Origin: Puniceicoccaceae bacterium
GTDB lineage: Bacteria > Verrucomicrobiota > Verrucomicrobiia > Opitutales > Coraliomargaritaceae
Length of the DNA: 64,000 nt
NCBI GenBank assembly: GCA_018402305.1
Contig: JAGYJE010000001.1
Location: forward strand, 1-64,000
Direction: 5' to 3'
Positions 26,526-35,538 of the stretch are shown one piece after another. Under the pieces are notes generated by a model. That model saw only the letters and a program-made list of their open reading frames with translations. It made no database searches and had not been told where the DNA came from. Numbering within the stretch: the stretch's first letter is position 1; every line of letters begins with the position of its first letter. The position numbers and the translations under genes were made by a program.

Positions 26526-27766
26526 GCAAGTTCGATCGCTCGTGTCCATACGAGGGATTCTCCAGAGAAGGTCATGATGGGAAGCCTATTCTCTGGTTGG
26601 ATGTTTGCCTGATAAGCCATGTAGGCGGCGAATTGCGCGTGGCACAGGCGCTGATTCCAGTCTGGTGGATGGATAAAGCCGATCCTCTGGTATCCCAAAT
26701 TAATTAGATTGTTTAAAGTCAGCTGCATATTGCGGAAATGATTAACGTGAATTCGAGGGAATCCATGGAAATCCACGGAATCATATGCTTGAACCGTCGC
26801 AAATGAACTCCAGTCCAATTTTGGGAGCAGATCCGGGTGTTTTGAGCTAGAGCCTAAGACAATCAGACCCTGGATGTTCTTTGCGACAAGAATCCTGTTG
26901 ATGCGGTGGTGCGTGTATAGTGGATCGTCGACCCAGATTTCCTCCAGGGTGTAGCCACGTTCCTGCGCCCGTAATCGCATGCCCTTAAGATGCTCCAACA
27001 TACTAAAAAGCCTGGGGTCGTTGGCAGAGGCCAGGAGGTTATCGGAGCCTCGCGAGAGAACAGCCAGAACCGGGGAATACTGCTTTTTATGATTTGAATG
27101 TATTTGCGCCATGAGCTTGGAGAGGAGCGGATCGCTCCGGTAGCCCAATTTGTGGATCGAGTCCCAAACCTTCTGCGCAGTCTCACCCGTGATCCTTGAG
27201 TCATTGCGCAAGACAAGGGATACGGTTTGCTGAGAGACGCCGGCATCGGCTGCAATGTCGCGTTGGAAAACGACTCGTCTCGGGTCCTTACTTGGCTGGT
27301 ATTCGGGCTCGGGCGACGCCTTTTCCTTATAATCAAGTCTCAATTTCTGAGTGTTATTTTTGAGGTCATATTTCTTCCATATCCTGGCCATTTCACGGGG
27401 ACTACCGCCGTAACGCAGGATCAGGTCTTTGCAGGTCCACTTTCTTCCGTTTGGTGGTTGAGCAGAGAGTATGGCATGCAGGACCCTCAACTCTAATCGA
27501 GTGCGATCTTCGATCAGCCGGGGATTCTTCGAGGAAAGCCCTCCCAAGCTGTCAATCCCCAGTTCCCGATAGCGCTTGGCCCATAAATAAATTGTAGACG
27601 GATGAATTTTCAAACGTGCGGCTACCTCAGCCGCGCTCAAGCCACTCGCCAATAATAGAATGATTTTACAGTGTTTCCACTTTCTGGTATCCGGTTTGTG
27701 ATGCTCGACAATTTTTGAAAGTCGATTTTTCTCTTCATTCGAAAGGATGAGATCGGTTGACTTCAC
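26501..27766 (-). CDS. Chimeric regulator: IS630-type transposase HTH fused to a LacI-type repressor, C-terminally truncated
   Basis: A 421-residue protein with two unrelated parts. Residues 1-145 are the DNA-binding half of an IS630/Tc1-type transposase: LSNEEKNRLSKIVEHHKPDT, then SAAEVAARLKIHPSTIYLWAKRY and GRKWTCKDLILRYGGSPREMARIWKKY. No DDE catalytic domain follows. From about residue 163 a LacI-type HTH (VFQRDIAADAGVSQQTVSLVL) and sensor domain (ARGYTLEEIWVDDPL, NIQGLIVLGSS, QRIGFIHPPDWNQR) continue. The sensor ends about 80-100 residues early at MTFSGESLVWTRAIEL; the last codons come from the antisense strand of the truncated gene at 26285. The start is GTG at 27766. Whether it still functions is doubtful, but the fused order of the domains is intact. 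Confidence 0.8.
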   Translation of the reverse strand: MKSTDLILSNEEKNRLSKIVEHHKPDTRKWKHCKIILLLASGLSAAEVAARLKIHPSTIYLWAKRYRELGIDSLGGLSSKNPRLIEDRTRLELRVLHAILSAQPPNGRKWTCKDLILRYGGSPREMARIWKKYDLKNNTQKLRLDYKEKASPEPEYQPSKDPRRVVFQRDIAADAGVSQQTVSLVLRNDSRITGETAQKVWDSIHKLGYRSDPLLSKLMAQIHSNHKKQYSPVLAVLSRGSDNLLASANDPRLFSMLEHLKGMRLRAQERGYTLEEIWVDDPLYTHHRINRILVAKNIQGLIVLGSSSKHPDLLPKLDWSSFATVQAYDSVDFHGFPRIHVNHFRNMQLTLNNLINLGYQRIGFIHPPDWNQRLCHAQFAAYMAYQANIQPENRLPIMTFSGESLVWTRAIELALQTRQIE

Positions 27767-27848
27767 TTCTTAGCCGAAGGGGGCTTAATTTTTATTGTGC
27801 TAACCCTGGTCATATCCATTTTCAACTGACCTTTCCTGAAAGATGATA

Positions 27849-30398
27849 TTATTGTAACGCTTCCGTGGTTTCAGCTAAATATTCAGCACGTGCGGCCATC
27901 ATTCGATCCCAGACGCCGACCTTATACTGTTGGACACGTTCCCCGTAGACGCCAGAGGTAGAGGCCACCGCCTCGTCCATAAGCTTGTTCCAGCGCTCCG
28001 CACGCTCCGTTGTGACTAAGTAACCGTATGCGATTTTAGGGCTGATAATATTGTATTTGTTGCCGCGGCGAACTTCTTCCGGATAGTTGGAGATGTCAAA
28101 TTTCACTGCCTCCATCTCTGAATAGAGTTGCTTCATCATCGGCCCTGCCTCGCCATAGTATCGGGTGAAGAATTCATCGATCAAGGTGGTTCCATTAAGT
28201 GTCGGGTCGACCGCCAATTTGAGGGTCAGATAGAGTTCAAGTTGGCTCATCAGGAAGCTGAAGCCAACGTTTTCGGCCTGCTGGACGTAGAGCCCACGCA
28301 CGCCGGCGTCATGCAGGGTCTTCATATAAGCGGGCACCTGAAAGACGCAGGCATCCGGGTAAATGGCATCAGTTTGCCCCATCATGCCTCCCAGATAGTA
28401 GAGCCAGCCATACAGTTGGAAAGAATGATCTTTTCCTTGGAGTGCCCAGCCGTTGTCAAAGGCGCGACGGTCGCGTTCGCGACGGGCCGGATCCCACCAC
28501 ATCGACGGGCCGAGAGGACAGAACGTGACGGAGACGTTCGGTTCCAGGACGATTCCTTCGGGCGGATCGGCATAATTGTGGTAGGCCAGAATTGGCAGAA
28601 CCTTATCAGGATGGGTTTTGCGCAGTTCTTTGGCGATGCGATTGACAAAACCGTACCAGTAATTACTGGCATAACCCCGATCAATGGTATCCGCAGGCTT
28701 GCGCATGGCCTTCTGGCAGTCGACGCATTGACAGTAGGGCGACATGTCCATGGGGCCCAGGGCGAAGTAATCCCCCCGGGCAGCGCCACCCGGTTTTAAG
28801 CCTTTACCGTCGAAATAGTCGCGTGCGTCCTGCACGACCTGTGCCACCAGTTCCGGACTAGAGTAGCAGAGGTTCGGCATACCACCGGGCACGGGAGCCG
28901 CCATCATTTGCGCCTCCGTCAAACCCTTGGCAAAGAACTCAGGACGGTCCGTCTCGAAGTTAATGGGATTCGTCCCATAGCATTCTGAGAAACGATCGCG
29001 GAAGCCCATGAACGAATGCATTCCCTGCATAATGCTTTCGCCACCCGCCCTCATTCGCAGAGACCAGAGAGCCTTTTCGTACGTCGTGTACTCGGGCACT
29101 TTGTTGTGGAGCGTCCCGCCGGACCAGGATATCTCCCGGTAAGACATGACAGGTGTTTGCCGACGTTCTCCCGGTTTGATTGTCAGGAAGGGCTGCTGCT
29201 CGACCACCAGACCAAGTTGACTCGGCGCATACCATCGCACACCGCAGTCATTCTCAAGAAAATCATAAACGGCGTGCAGGCTACCATTATTACCGAAGGC
29301 ATTGGGTAAAAAGGATAATAAAAAACCATCGCGGTTAATGACGGCACCGACGGGAGCACCGTGACCCTCGTCGCAGCTCAGGAGCAGGGTGGTGTTTGCA
29401 TCGTGTATAAAGGGTGCGGTGGCAGCAAGTTTCGGACGGACGTTACGCGAGATACGGATCTCATCGACCGTGCCACGTAGCGGCGTCCAGATTGCATTTT
29501 TGAAAGCGACAAAAAATCCCCCAATATGTAGCTTGGCCTGACTCACTTTCGTCTGGTGGTAGACACCACTATCTCGGCTGATGCCATTGACAATTAACTC
29601 AACCTTACCGGATGCAGTGCTGTGAGTGGCCATGACATGATGCCAGCCTGGTTTTAGGTTATTGGCATGCAACGTGGTTTCACGACCCACACTAATGGAA
29701 CGGTAGCGGACGGCGTTGCCTTCGAGCAGCAGGATGACGTGATCACTACCTGTCGTCAATCGCAGGATAGTGCCGGAATTCGGCTTGTTGGCGTCAATCC
29801 GCACCCAGCACTCCAAAGTCCCTTCGCGATCATCGAAACCATGTTTTTCGACAGTCAAAACGTTATCCGCATTGAAACGCAGTGCGTTGCCCCATTTGCC
29901 GATAGTCCAAAGATTGGCTTCACCGGCCTGCTCAACCGGAGGCTCGAAATCATCCTTGCCCATGAGTACCAGAGTGTCCGGAGTAGCGCGAACCATGGAT
30001 TCATGGTCCTTGAAATCAGCGATCTTCAAGCCCAGCGCTTTCGTCGCCGCACTCTCACCGACCAGCACGCGTGGGCCAGTGACCGCTAGCTCGTCGGTTA
30101 CCACAGGCAACTGCGTGCCGGTAATTATCTCAAGGTGTTCATTGAGTTCCTTGACTGCAAAATGTGTGGACTTCGACGCTTCCCTGGCGATCACAATGGT
30201 CGCCTGCGCTTTGCCATCCGCAACCAAGCTAAGGGCTGGCTCCGATTTTCCCGCAGTATTTTCATGGGAGCTCTTAAGAAGGCTGGCCTGCTCTTGAGCC
30301 ATCGCAGGAGCGCTTGCTGCCAGGCTCAAGCAAAGGGGGAGCGAAAGGAAATACAAAGCCATGGTGCCTGTAAAAGGCCGGATGGAATGCGTAATCAT
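27849..30398 (-). CDS. Secreted DUF4838 protein with an inserted LamG domain
   Basis: An 849-residue protein with a signal peptide (ending near APAMAQEQ). The order is: an alpha-glucuronidase/GH20-like N-terminal domain (KSTHFAVKELNEHLEIITGTQLPVV, residues 70-160), then a LamG insertion (about 165-335: FNADNVLTVEKHGFDDREGTLECWVRID, GWHHVMATHSTASGKVELIVNG), the rest of the GH67-like domain (HAVYDFLENDCGVRWYAPS), then DUF4838 (about 390-840: FALGPMDMSPYCQCVDCQ, VLPILAYHNYADPP). This family is thought to act on uronic-acid or sulfated glycans, without a confirmed reaction. ATG 30398 is used; a TTG is one codon earlier. The operator at 30476-30509 precedes it. Confidence 0.85.
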   Translation of the reverse strand: MITHSIRPFTGTMALYFLSLPLCLSLAASAPAMAQEQASLLKSSHENTAGKSEPALSLVADGKAQATIVIAREASKSTHFAVKELNEHLEIITGTQLPVVTDELAVTGPRVLVGESAATKALGLKIADFKDHESMVRATPDTLVLMGKDDFEPPVEQAGEANLWTIGKWGNALRFNADNVLTVEKHGFDDREGTLECWVRIDANKPNSGTILRLTTGSDHVILLLEGNAVRYRSISVGRETTLHANNLKPGWHHVMATHSTASGKVELIVNGISRDSGVYHQTKVSQAKLHIGGFFVAFKNAIWTPLRGTVDEIRISRNVRPKLAATAPFIHDANTTLLLSCDEGHGAPVGAVINRDGFLLSFLPNAFGNNGSLHAVYDFLENDCGVRWYAPSQLGLVVEQQPFLTIKPGERRQTPVMSYREISWSGGTLHNKVPEYTTYEKALWSLRMRAGGESIMQGMHSFMGFRDRFSECYGTNPINFETDRPEFFAKGLTEAQMMAAPVPGGMPNLCYSSPELVAQVVQDARDYFDGKGLKPGGAARGDYFALGPMDMSPYCQCVDCQKAMRKPADTIDRGYASNYWYGFVNRIAKELRKTHPDKVLPILAYHNYADPPEGIVLEPNVSVTFCPLGPSMWWDPARRERDRRAFDNGWALQGKDHSFQLYGWLYYLGGMMGQTDAIYPDACVFQVPAYMKTLHDAGVRGLYVQQAENVGFSFLMSQLELYLTLKLAVDPTLNGTTLIDEFFTRYYGEAGPMMKQLYSEMEAVKFDISNYPEEVRRGNKYNIISPKIAYGYLVTTERAERWNKLMDEAVASTSGVYGERVQQYKVGVWDRMMAARAEYLAETTEALQ

Positions 30399-30475
30399 CA
30401 ATTATGTCGGTTGAGGGTTAAATGTCGTATGTTTTATAGAACACGCTTTACTAAAACACATGACAGTGTAAATAA

Positions 30476-30509
30476 GTTATAAGAATGTTGATTTTATTTT
30501 ATAATAATA
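30476..30509. promoter_or_regulatory. 34-bp operator (copy 1) of the PocR/AraC regulon
   Basis: Read on the minus strand toward the DUF4838 gene, this site begins with 22 bases identical to 31720-31741, followed after a 5-base variable stretch by the conserved TTATAAC. Overall 31 of 34 positions agree with copy 2. It lies 78 bp upstream of the DUF4838 start. The rest of the 290-bp spacer 30402-30692 shows no gene. Confidence 0.75.
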
Positions 30510-30692
30510 CCGACAGGTGTCGGCCGAAAATTCCCGTGAAGAGTTCAAGCGTCGTGTTTTTGATCCTGATAGGCGTCGAATCGCTTACTAGGGCGCTAAG
30601 CAATAGCTGTGGTATGCCATCAGCGACTTTCGCAAATGGGAAGCGATGATTTCTGCCGCTACCTTTTTGCGCCTTATTATAATCCTAAAATG

Positions 30693-31661
30693 CTAAACAG
30701 TGTGATCCTCTGGAAGTAAGTAAGAGTTATTTCGGAATTTTCCCGGGCTGCATCCGAACGTTTCTCTGAAGATTTTCGTGAAGTAACTTTGATCACCGAA
30801 ACCGACCAAAAAACTTATTTCACCGACGCTGTGACGTCCAATCCGCAAGAGCTTGACTGCATGATCCAAGCGTATTCTTCGCAAATATCCAAAGATGCCT
30901 TCGGGGTAGTGGCGGCTGAAACATCGACTGGCATAGTCCGGGTTGCAGTGAAAGTGCTTTGCCAGATCATTAAGGGTGATCGAGCACGAATGGTTCCGAT
31001 CTATATATCGAGCGATGGCTTGTACGAGGTTCGGGATTTGTTTCGAGGGAATTCGGTGGGCTCCTTCTACTGCTTTGTAGTTTTCAGTCGGGAGACCGGA
31101 TTGGGCGACAATCATAGAAGCGATTTCCAGGAGAAGATCGATGTTCTCCTGCAATTTTTGAAATTCAACTTTTGTGAGTTTTTTGGCCGTTGCAAAGGCC
31201 TTTCGGAAATGGATGTAGTCTAAATCACGTCGCTTGCAGTAGTTCTTAATTCGATTTCTTGATTCTCGGATACTTTCAGTCACTAAAACCGAACCGAAAT
31301 AAAAAATTCCGAGTACGTTACCGTTGTAGATGAAGGGCACGACCCATTCATTCAGCCCCAGATGACACATTCCCGAGAAATGACGGCGACGTCGAAGGGC
31401 AATACGGTTGACCGCGATTTTATTCTGAAGGCAGTCGAGATGGGTTTCTTTCGTGCTTTTAGCGAACATGCAGGCGGAGCAGGAGTGGATTTTTAAGCGC
31501 TCAGGCAGATTGAGTTCCGGGCAGTGATAGGTGACCCCTGTAAGATCTTCAAAATTGAGTTCACAGCCCGTAGCTTTGCGTATCATTTCCACAATCTGCT
31601 CAAAGAGAGGAGGTTGCGATGCTTGATTTTTGCCACTGAACTGAGCCGATTTTTCATTCAT
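30693..31661 (-). CDS. AraC family regulator with PocR sensor domain
   Basis: A 322-residue regulator. The N-terminal PocR ligand-binding domain (residues 20-180) has its typical Cys-rich stretch (LKIHSCSACMFAKSTKETHLDCLQ) and HFSGMCHLGLNEWVVPF, and the C-terminal AraC double HTH (about 215-310) includes LNDLAKHFHCNPDYASRCFSRHYPEG and VGEISFLVGFGDQSYFTKIF. PocR domains bind small hydrocarbon or diol-like ligands. It sits between the DUF4838 gene and the divergent GH38-like gene; the matching operators at 30476 and 31720 in front of those two genes are its probable targets. Confidence 0.93.
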   Translation of the reverse strand: MNEKSAQFSGKNQASQPPLFEQIVEMIRKATGCELNFEDLTGVTYHCPELNLPERLKIHSCSACMFAKSTKETHLDCLQNKIAVNRIALRRRRHFSGMCHLGLNEWVVPFIYNGNVLGIFYFGSVLVTESIRESRNRIKNYCKRRDLDYIHFRKAFATAKKLTKVEFQKLQENIDLLLEIASMIVAQSGLPTENYKAVEGAHRIPSKQIPNLVQAIARYIDRNHSCSITLNDLAKHFHCNPDYASRCFSRHYPEGIFGYLRRIRLDHAVKLLRIGRHSVGEISFLVGFGDQSYFTKIFRETFGCSPGKFRNNSYLLPEDHTV

Positions 31662-31719
31662 GCCGTAAAATTAATGGCCAGCAGTATAGGCACAAGTTAT
31701 TTCATGTTTGATGGATCGA

Positions 31720-31753
31720 TATTATTATAAAATAAAATCAATATGTTTATAAC
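31720..31753. promoter_or_regulatory. 34-bp operator (copy 2) of the PocR/AraC regulon
   Basis: Starts with TATTATTATAAAATAAAATC and extends to TTATAAC at 31747-31753. It matches the site at 30476-30509 (in opposite genomic orientation, hence the same direction relative to the structural gene it serves). It is 59 bp upstream of the AraC gene and 131 bp upstream of the GH38-like gene. Confidence 0.75.
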
Positions 31754-31820
31754 GATTTCATGAAGTTATATGTTGTAATGGGAGCGTGTTCAATCGCGAG
31801 GCTCTGAACTGGCGACAAAT

Positions 31821-31853
31821 CTCTATTCACAGCTATTTCCTGCGTGAATAGAG
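31821..31853. promoter_or_regulatory. Perfect 10-bp inverted repeat in the leader of the GH38-like gene
   Basis: CTCTATTCAC and GTGAATAGAG are exact reverse complements separated by 13 bases, ending 31 bp before the ATG. This may be an RNA hairpin in the 5' leader or a protein-binding site. No T run follows, so it is not a simple terminator. The rest of the spacer 31662-31883 holds only the operator at 31720. Confidence 0.6.
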
Positions 31854-31883
31854 GCAATTTCAAGGAAACAGGATTTTACAAAT

Positions 31884-34800
31884 ATGAAGATAGAGATACG
31901 GCAGGTGTTTGCTACGCAACTCTTCCCCCGACAAAAGGGAGATGTCTTGAAGCAGCGTGCGTGGATGGATGTGTTAAATTATGGAACTGACCGACTGATT
32001 AAAATCACTCATCACTTTGATGGAGAGAAGGGTGACAGTTTCGAACAATTGATCCCAAAGGGGGAGACGAGGGTCGAACTTCTGTTAATGGATATTGCTT
32101 CCCCGAGAGCGCTTTCAGTTACTTGTGAAGCCACCGGACAGATTGTCGCCACCTGGAAAGGTGTTTGGAAACCGGCAAGAAAATGGAAGGTCTACCAAGT
32201 TAAGTCGTCTCACTATGATCTGGGGTACGATGGAAGGATTGATGCGATGCAGAGAGATGCCGCGAACTATCTGGAGCAAGCCGAGCGTCTTTGTACGGAT
32301 AAAGACCAGCATCATTCGTGGCATTACCACATTGAACATCTTCGATTTCTTCGCGCCTACGGTAGAGAGAAGGGTGAGCTGGCGCTTAAGGGGTTCGTTC
32401 AGCGCAATATTCTTGGAGAGAGCATGACGCTTTCGGGAAATATCGGGGGACCCCATTTTCACTGGATGGATACGGAGCAGCTTATCCGATCGACTTATCC
32501 CGCGCGGCGAGAGCTCAAAGACCGGTTTGATCTGGATGTGAACAGTATATCGGTCGTGGACAACCCGAGTGCTTCCTGGTCGAGCTTTCAGATATTTGCC
32601 GAAGCAGGCTTCCGCACTTTGTTTCGTTTCGCGCAGGGCTTTCGTTCTCCGGGCGATTCCTTTGAGAATGGCCTGCCTCCAATCGCGTGGATGGTCGGAC
32701 CGAACGGTCGGGGGCGTATTCTTACTTCATTCCATAACAGCTACGGTGAACCGCTGTTTCTAGGATTTGCAGGTATCTACGGCGCAACACACATTAAGGA
32801 GGCCGCCGAAATATTATCTGACCATTTGGCTAAGGTGGAGCGGGGCGAGGTGCGGGGGGATTATCCCTACGATACGCTCATTGTGTCGAATTATCTTGAT
32901 TTTGAACCGCCTCACGAGGAGGAGCGGGTTCTTCGGCGATGGAAGGAAGAATATGTATATCCAGAGGTTCACCTTGAAAATGCGCCTGCCGCACTGGAGT
33001 CAATCGGCGAACGATACGCTGATGTGATCCCGGTGCTACAGGGGGATACCAACAATAACTCTGGCGATTACACAAGTATCGATCCGGAAGTGCAGGGAAT
33101 CAAAAGGAAGGTCTTGCAATGTCTGTATCGCGCCGAGGCCTGGCATGTTCTTGCCCGACTGGCTTATCCATCCCGCTGGGCGGGGATTACGCAAAGTTTT
33201 CGCGATATCTACATGTCTCTAGCCGAGTTCGATGAACATTGCTGGCCGACGATGTTATCTGTAAATGAGCAGAATATTTTTAACACGGTTCTGACGAAGC
33301 GTCATGCGATCGGCCGGTCTTTGCATGACATCCGAAAAATCTGCGGGGATCTCTCAAAACAGCTGTCCGAGCCGGACAAGGAGGGAGATGAGTCGCATTT
33401 AGTATGGAATTCGCTGGCGCATCCCCGCAAAGATGTGGTGGTTTTGCCGGATTTTCCGATTCAGAACAATTTGAAACTGTGCATGCATGATTCGGGATCC
33501 GATAGTAAAGTGCCCATTCAGCAGCTCGCAGATGGCTCTTGTGTTTTTGTGCCTTCTGTCCCGGCTTATGGGTTCTCGGCCCACCGTCTAGAGGCTATGG
33601 AGGCCCGGACTGAATCAACATCTGTTCTCTCGATCTCACAATCCGGGGATCAGATAATTTTGATGAACCGGTGGATTCGGGTGAAAGCCGAGTGCTCTAC
33701 CGGTGCAGTCTTAAGTATCGTTCATAGAGAGCGGAACGTAGAACTGCTGGATCCTTCATGCGAATGGGGTTTCAACGAATTTATTCGATGTCATGCGCAA
33801 CCATTTTCTTACTCCGAAGTATCATCAGATCTGGAGTTAACCAGGATTGGGGTATCAAAGGCGACGGTTTTCGAAGAAGGTCCCGTCCGGGCCAGTTTGA
33901 TGATTCACACCATCGATAAGGTCCTGGACGCGGAGATTTCGACACGGCTAACTCTGTACGCTGATTTGGACTATCTTGAAGTCGAGAATACGGTGCAACG
34001 CATGGGCTTCCTTCACACGCAAGCGAAAGAGCGTTATCAGGAAAACGTCTTTATTGCTTTCCCCTTTGCGATTAAAACCCCGTCGTTTGCGGTGGACTAC
34101 GCTGTCGGTGTCATCGATCCTTCGCGCGATTTTATCCCCTCCTCAAATACCGACTTTGTGGTTGCCAACCGATGGATTGACGTGAGCAACGAATGCGGGG
34201 GCGTCACGGTAGCCCCTGTGGAAGCACAAACTTTTCATTGTGGGGCATTAAAATATAATGAATTTGGCCAAAGTTGGGAGCGGGACGAGGGGCATCTCTA
34301 CTCCTATGCATGGTCGAATCGGATGTCTGGACTCAGCCACCAGCAGGCAAAGGAATATAAGACCACATTGACCTACCGCATTCGTCCCTACAGCAATCAT
34401 TTTAATGCTTCCAATGCCGCCTCCTTTGGTTGGCGGATGGGATCACCGCCAGTGGCTTTTCCCGGCCAGCTTACTCCTGGCACCGCGAAGAATCTGCTGA
34501 GCTTGAATGCGTCCAATGTTCAGGTCGCGGCAATGAAAGTTTCGGAAGCACCGGGCCGGGGAACTGTACTGCGACTAATTGAAACGGGTGGGCTACCGGC
34601 CACGGATGCAAGGCTTTCCATTTGCGGAATCCCGTGTGATCGGGTCACCCTCTGTGATCTTGTTGAGAATGACCTCGAGCCTGTTGCTGTTGAAAACGGT
34701 ATGCTCTCCCTGAAATTCGGCCCCTATTCAGTCGTTACAATTCGGCTTGAGGCAGCTCCAGTGGCTTTTGACGCTCCGTCGGCACCAACTACTGAGGTGA

Positions 34801-35372
34801 TTAACGATAGCTCTGTGCTACTGAAATTGAAAGGTAAAAAGGGCTCTCATATCTTCCGCAGCGAAGTGAGCGATGAACCCGCGACGGCGCACTCGCTGGT
34901 TGGATATGCAAGTGGTGATTCTTTTTTGGATGCCGACCTCAAGCCGGGGACTTGCTATACCTATCGTGTCGCAGACGCAACTCCGCTGAATCAGCAAGGA
35001 CCTGTGGGGCCTCCTGTTACCACGCTCACCAGGAGTCCGGCGACGACGCCACCCGCCATGTTGAAGGAGGTGGGTGTTGTCCCGATGGCCAGCGGATGCC
35101 GGTGGGTATATTGGGCGAAAGCTCCTGAGCCTGACACAGCATTTTATCGTCTCTATCGAGGCAAGTCTCCGGATTTTTCTGCAGAGGCAGGGAGTTTACT
35201 CCATGAGGTGGCACCGCAGCCTCTGTGGTATCAGACCTATGAGGATCATGAGATTCCACCGCCAGGTGGGTTCTTTTATCGGGTTCAGCCGGTTGATTTT
35301 TGTGGAAATGAACAGGCGAACTCCATCTGTTTCGGGCGATTCACTCTTGAGAATGGTGGTATCTATGAATGA
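31884..35372 (+). CDS. GH38-like glycoside hydrolase superfamily protein with FN3-like C-terminus
   Basis: An 1162-residue protein with no signal peptide. The region around residue 110 (VYQVKSSHYDLGYDGRIDAM) resembles the GH38 N-terminal 'SH-D-GY' metal-binding motif, and SISVVDNPSASWSSFQIFAEAGF (about 213-235) occupies the place of the nucleophile loop WDTFG. Central and C-terminal parts (about 560-950) are beta-rich, as in the mannosidase mid and C-terminal domains, and residues about 975-1060 resemble an FN3 domain (GSHIFRSEVSDEP, GTCYTYRVADATP). The substrate is unknown; alpha-mannosidase-type activity is only the family default. It is the first gene of a plus-strand operon behind operator copy 2. 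Confidence 0.7.
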   Translation: MKIEIRQVFATQLFPRQKGDVLKQRAWMDVLNYGTDRLIKITHHFDGEKGDSFEQLIPKGETRVELLLMDIASPRALSVTCEATGQIVATWKGVWKPARKWKVYQVKSSHYDLGYDGRIDAMQRDAANYLEQAERLCTDKDQHHSWHYHIEHLRFLRAYGREKGELALKGFVQRNILGESMTLSGNIGGPHFHWMDTEQLIRSTYPARRELKDRFDLDVNSISVVDNPSASWSSFQIFAEAGFRTLFRFAQGFRSPGDSFENGLPPIAWMVGPNGRGRILTSFHNSYGEPLFLGFAGIYGATHIKEAAEILSDHLAKVERGEVRGDYPYDTLIVSNYLDFEPPHEEERVLRRWKEEYVYPEVHLENAPAALESIGERYADVIPVLQGDTNNNSGDYTSIDPEVQGIKRKVLQCLYRAEAWHVLARLAYPSRWAGITQSFRDIYMSLAEFDEHCWPTMLSVNEQNIFNTVLTKRHAIGRSLHDIRKICGDLSKQLSEPDKEGDESHLVWNSLAHPRKDVVVLPDFPIQNNLKLCMHDSGSDSKVPIQQLADGSCVFVPSVPAYGFSAHRLEAMEARTESTSVLSISQSGDQIILMNRWIRVKAECSTGAVLSIVHRERNVELLDPSCEWGFNEFIRCHAQPFSYSEVSSDLELTRIGVSKATVFEEGPVRASLMIHTIDKVLDAEISTRLTLYADLDYLEVENTVQRMGFLHTQAKERYQENVFIAFPFAIKTPSFAVDYAVGVIDPSRDFIPSSNTDFVVANRWIDVSNECGGVTVAPVEAQTFHCGALKYNEFGQSWERDEGHLYSYAWSNRMSGLSHQQAKEYKTTLTYRIRPYSNHFNASNAASFGWRMGSPPVAFPGQLTPGTAKNLLSLNASNVQVAAMKVSEAPGRGTVLRLIETGGLPATDARLSICGIPCDRVTLCDLVENDLEPVAVENGMLSLKFGPYSVVTIRLEAAPVAFDAPSAPTTEVINDSSVLLKLKGKKGSHIFRSEVSDEPATAHSLVGYASGDSFLDADLKPGTCYTYRVADATPLNQQGPVGPPVTTLTRSPATTPPAMLKEVGVVPMASGCRWVYWAKAPEPDTAFYRLYRGKSPDFSAEAGSLLHEVAPQPLWYQTYEDHEIPPPGGFFYRVQPVDFCGNEQANSICFGRFTLENGGIYE

Positions 35373-35475
35373 GTCTTCTTCCAACATCGAAGCCTCGCCG
35401 AAACGGGAGACTTCTACGGATCAGATGAATCGAGACCATCTTGCCGATCTACCACACGATTTGCCTCCTTCTTGA
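35365..35475 (+). CDS. Small ORF overlapping the end of the GH38-like gene
   Basis: A 36-residue frame (MNESSSNIEASPKRETSTDQ and so on, ending LPHDLPPS) starts with ATG 35365 and overlaps the GH38-like stop by eight bases. It is hydrophilic and has no recognisable domain. It could be a translationally coupled small protein or the stub of a lost gene, for example the cytoplasmic N-terminus of a transporter. The spacer 35476-35538 holds nothing else. Confidence 0.25.
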   Translation: MNESSSNIEASPKRETSTDQMNRDHLADLPHDLPPS

Positions 35476-35538
35476 GGATGCATTATTTAATTCAAAAGCT
35501 CAGTAAGAGCAAAACTTAATCCAGTAATCCAGAAAATC

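Noticed and set aside
30560-30690. Short coding-like stretch (SDFRKWEAMISAATFLRL) downstream of the PocR/AraC gene
   Set aside because: Reads for fewer than 30 codons with no start and no family that I can name; may be a gene scar.
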